A DNA stretch of 5,175 nucleotides from Halobacteriales archaeon QS_9_70_65 (GTDB taxonomy: Archaea > Halobacteriota > Halobacteria > Halobacteriales > Haloarculaceae): positions 881 through 6,055 of the forward strand of contig PXSC01000076.1 of assembly GCA_003023535.1 (NCBI GenBank), given 5' to 3'. Below, piece after piece: positions 4,182 through 5,175 of the stretch; the stretch's first letter is position 1, and the number at the start of each line of letters is the position of its first letter. A model generated the notes under the pieces. That model was not told the origin of the DNA. It saw only the letters and a list, made by a program, of their open reading frames with translations, and searched no databases. Position numbers and translations under genes: made by a program.

Positions 4182-4991
4182 TCAGCCCGGCTCCCAGCCG
4201 AGCCCCTCCGCGAGGCCGAACTCGATGGCGTTGACGACGTAGTGGGCGACGACGACGACCAGCAGGCTCTCCGTGAGGACGAACGCCGCCGCGAGGACGA
4301 ACCCGAAGGGGCCGGTGACGACGACGCCGAGCCGGCCCTGTGCGCCGTGGCCGGCGGCGAAGGCGGCCGACGAGAGGACGGCCAGCGGCCACGGCGAGAC
4401 GCCGAAGCCGGCGGCGAGGCCGCCGACGAGCGCCGCCCGGAACAGCAGCTCCTCGAAGGCCGCGATGACCGGCAGCACGACCCCGAGGAGGACGGCCCAG
4501 CCGCCGGCGGAGTCCGGCGCCAGCAGCGCCCGCAGTTCGCGGCTCGGGTCGGCGTCGAGGACGCCGGCGAGACCGGCCGCCGCCGCGTTCGTCAGCGCGA
4601 TTCCGACGCCGAGCGCGAGGCCGGCGGCGACGGCGGGCGGGCCGGTGCTCAGCGGGGCCGACGTGATTCCGAGCGCCGACGCCGGGACGTCGGCCAGCCA
4701 GACGCCGCCGAGCAGCAACACCCCGAAGAGGCCGTGTGAGACCGTCACGTTCGCCAGCAGTACCGGCGTCGTAGCGGGCCCGGGCTCGGCGAGCGTCGCC
4801 GCGGCCGGCGAGGCCGGCCGTCTCTTCGGGGCCGTCGCCTCGAGGTGGCCGGCGCCGTCGTCGAGGCGGTCGAACCGGTGACGCGCCCGCGGGACGTGCG
4901 GGCCGACCGCCGACTGCGAGAGCCGTGCGAGAACGAGCAGCAACGCCAGAACGGTGAGCGTGACGCCAGCGAAGGCGGCCCACCGGGTCAC
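4182..4991 (-). CDS. CPBP family (CAAX-type) intramembrane metalloprotease
   Basis: The 269-residue product is rich in hydrophobic helices: one at about 5-25, a polar loop at 26-75, then about six segments from 77 to 262. The three CPBP motifs are present in order: EELLFR (E180, E181, R185), FAAGH (F211, H215) and HYVVN (H250, N254). These glutamates and histidines form the zinc/catalytic site of Rce1/CAAX-type and bacteriocin-immunity proteases, so the enzyme is probably active within the membrane; the substrate is unknown, and prenyl-protein processing should not be assumed. The start is GTG at 4989-4991, 9 bp after the lonB stop, with no Shine-Dalgarno visible, consistent with co-transcription and translational coupling to lonB. 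Its stop at 4182-4184 is separated from the convergent REC-PAS stop by one base. Very high GC3, like its neighbours. Confidence 0.88.
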   Translation of the reverse strand: MTRWAAFAGVTLTVLALLLVLARLSQSAVGPHVPRARHRFDRLDDGAGHLEATAPKRRPASPAAATLAEPGPATTPVLLANVTVSHGLFGVLLLGGVWLADVPASALGITSAPLSTGPPAVAAGLALGVGIALTNAAAAGLAGVLDADPSRELRALLAPDSAGGWAVLLGVVLPVIAAFEELLFRAALVGGLAAGFGVSPWPLAVLSSAAFAAGHGAQGRLGVVVTGPFGFVLAAAFVLTESLLVVVVAHYVVNAIEFGLAEGLGWEPG

Positions 4992-5000
4992 GGTCGCGTC

Positions 5001-5175
5001 TTACTGCGGGCTCGGGCTGCCGGTGCCGCCGACCTCGCGCTGTTCCAGCGCGGAGCCGGTGATGTTCTTCAGCCGATCGATGAGCGAGTCCTTCTCGGGC
5101 TCGCCGGCCAGCGCCACGTCCAGCACCTCGGAGATGTGCGACACCGGAACGATCTCGATGTCCTCCTTGTACTCG
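5001..5175 (-). CDS. lonB: Archaeal LonB membrane-bound ATP-dependent protease, C-terminus (5' partial)
   Basis: The frame is open to the right edge and supplies the last 57 or so residues. The text EYKEDIEIVPVSHISEVLDV, followed by ALAGEPEKDSLIDRLKNITG and the end GTGSPSPQ, is the characteristic tail of haloarchaeal LonB: the final strand and helix of the Lon protease domain (IPVxxIxEVLxxAL) plus a short variable extension. The AAA+ domain, the two transmembrane segments inserted in it and the Ser-Lys catalytic dyad lie outside the window. LonB is the main ATP-dependent membrane protease of haloarchaea, degrading misfolded and regulatory proteins. The stop TAA is at 5001-5003 and the CPBP protease gene follows after 9 bp. 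Identification comes from recognising the tail, so it is strong but not based on catalytic residues. Confidence 0.85.
   Translation of the reverse strand, partial: EYKEDIEIVPVSHISEVLDVALAGEPEKDSLIDRLKNITGSALEQREVGGTGSPSPQ

Noticed and set aside
3660..4983. Long + and - frames overlapping the REC-PAS and CPBP genes
   Set aside because: Arg/Ala/Pro-rich shadow translations that cross the convergent junction; the genes in the other frames have clear catalytic motifs.
1..5175. A multi-gene defence or mobile system
   Set aside because: CPBP proteases and MGMT-like proteins sometimes occur in accessory loci, but here there is no nuclease, recombinase, toxin-antitoxin pair or array, and the CPBP gene is tied to housekeeping lonB.

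Overview
The window is about 5.2 kb of high-GC DNA with acidic, Asp/Glu-rich proteins, a Tat-type lipoprotein, TATA-box promoters at leaderless spacing and the C-terminus of an archaeal LonB protease. Together these point to a halophilic archaeon (class Halobacteria), from a chromosomal rather than plainly mobile region. I saw no tRNA, rRNA, CRISPR array or intact insertion sequence. Species cannot be fixed from the sequence alone.

Layout, left to right: (1) the 3' part of an MGMT/Ogt-fold gene on the + strand, in which the alkyl-acceptor Cys is replaced by Asp; (2) about 305 bp of convergent intergenic DNA with no convincing gene; (3) a small four-helix membrane protein on the - strand, clearly AT-richer and with codons rare in its neighbours, preceded by a well-placed TATA box; (4) an AIR-synthase/HypE-like (PurM superfamily) protein on the - strand that lacks the HypE C-terminal Cys; (5) a short Tat lipoprotein on the - strand; (6) a 374-bp divergent promoter region with two dyad-symmetric sequences, a tandem octamer and a strong TATA box; (7) a REC-PAS response-regulator-like protein on the + strand with no kinase or DNA-binding domain; (8) a CPBP (CAAX-type) intramembrane metalloprotease on the - strand whose stop lies one base from the REC-PAS stop; (9) the C-terminal 57 codons of lonB on the - strand, 9 bp upstream of the CPBP gene.

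Functional links: the firmest is lonB followed by CPBP, two membrane-associated proteases in a probable operon. The lipoprotein and the AIR-synthase-like gene are codirectional but separated by 123 bp containing a strong hairpin, so co-transcription is uncertain. The REC-PAS gene appears to be a monocistronic unit with its own promoter and candidate operator sites. I do not see a new multi-gene system here. The most interesting points are the MGMT homologue lacking its catalytic residues, the candidate regulatory architecture between 2754 and 3127, and the compositionally foreign membrane-protein gene with a dyad between its TATA box and its start.
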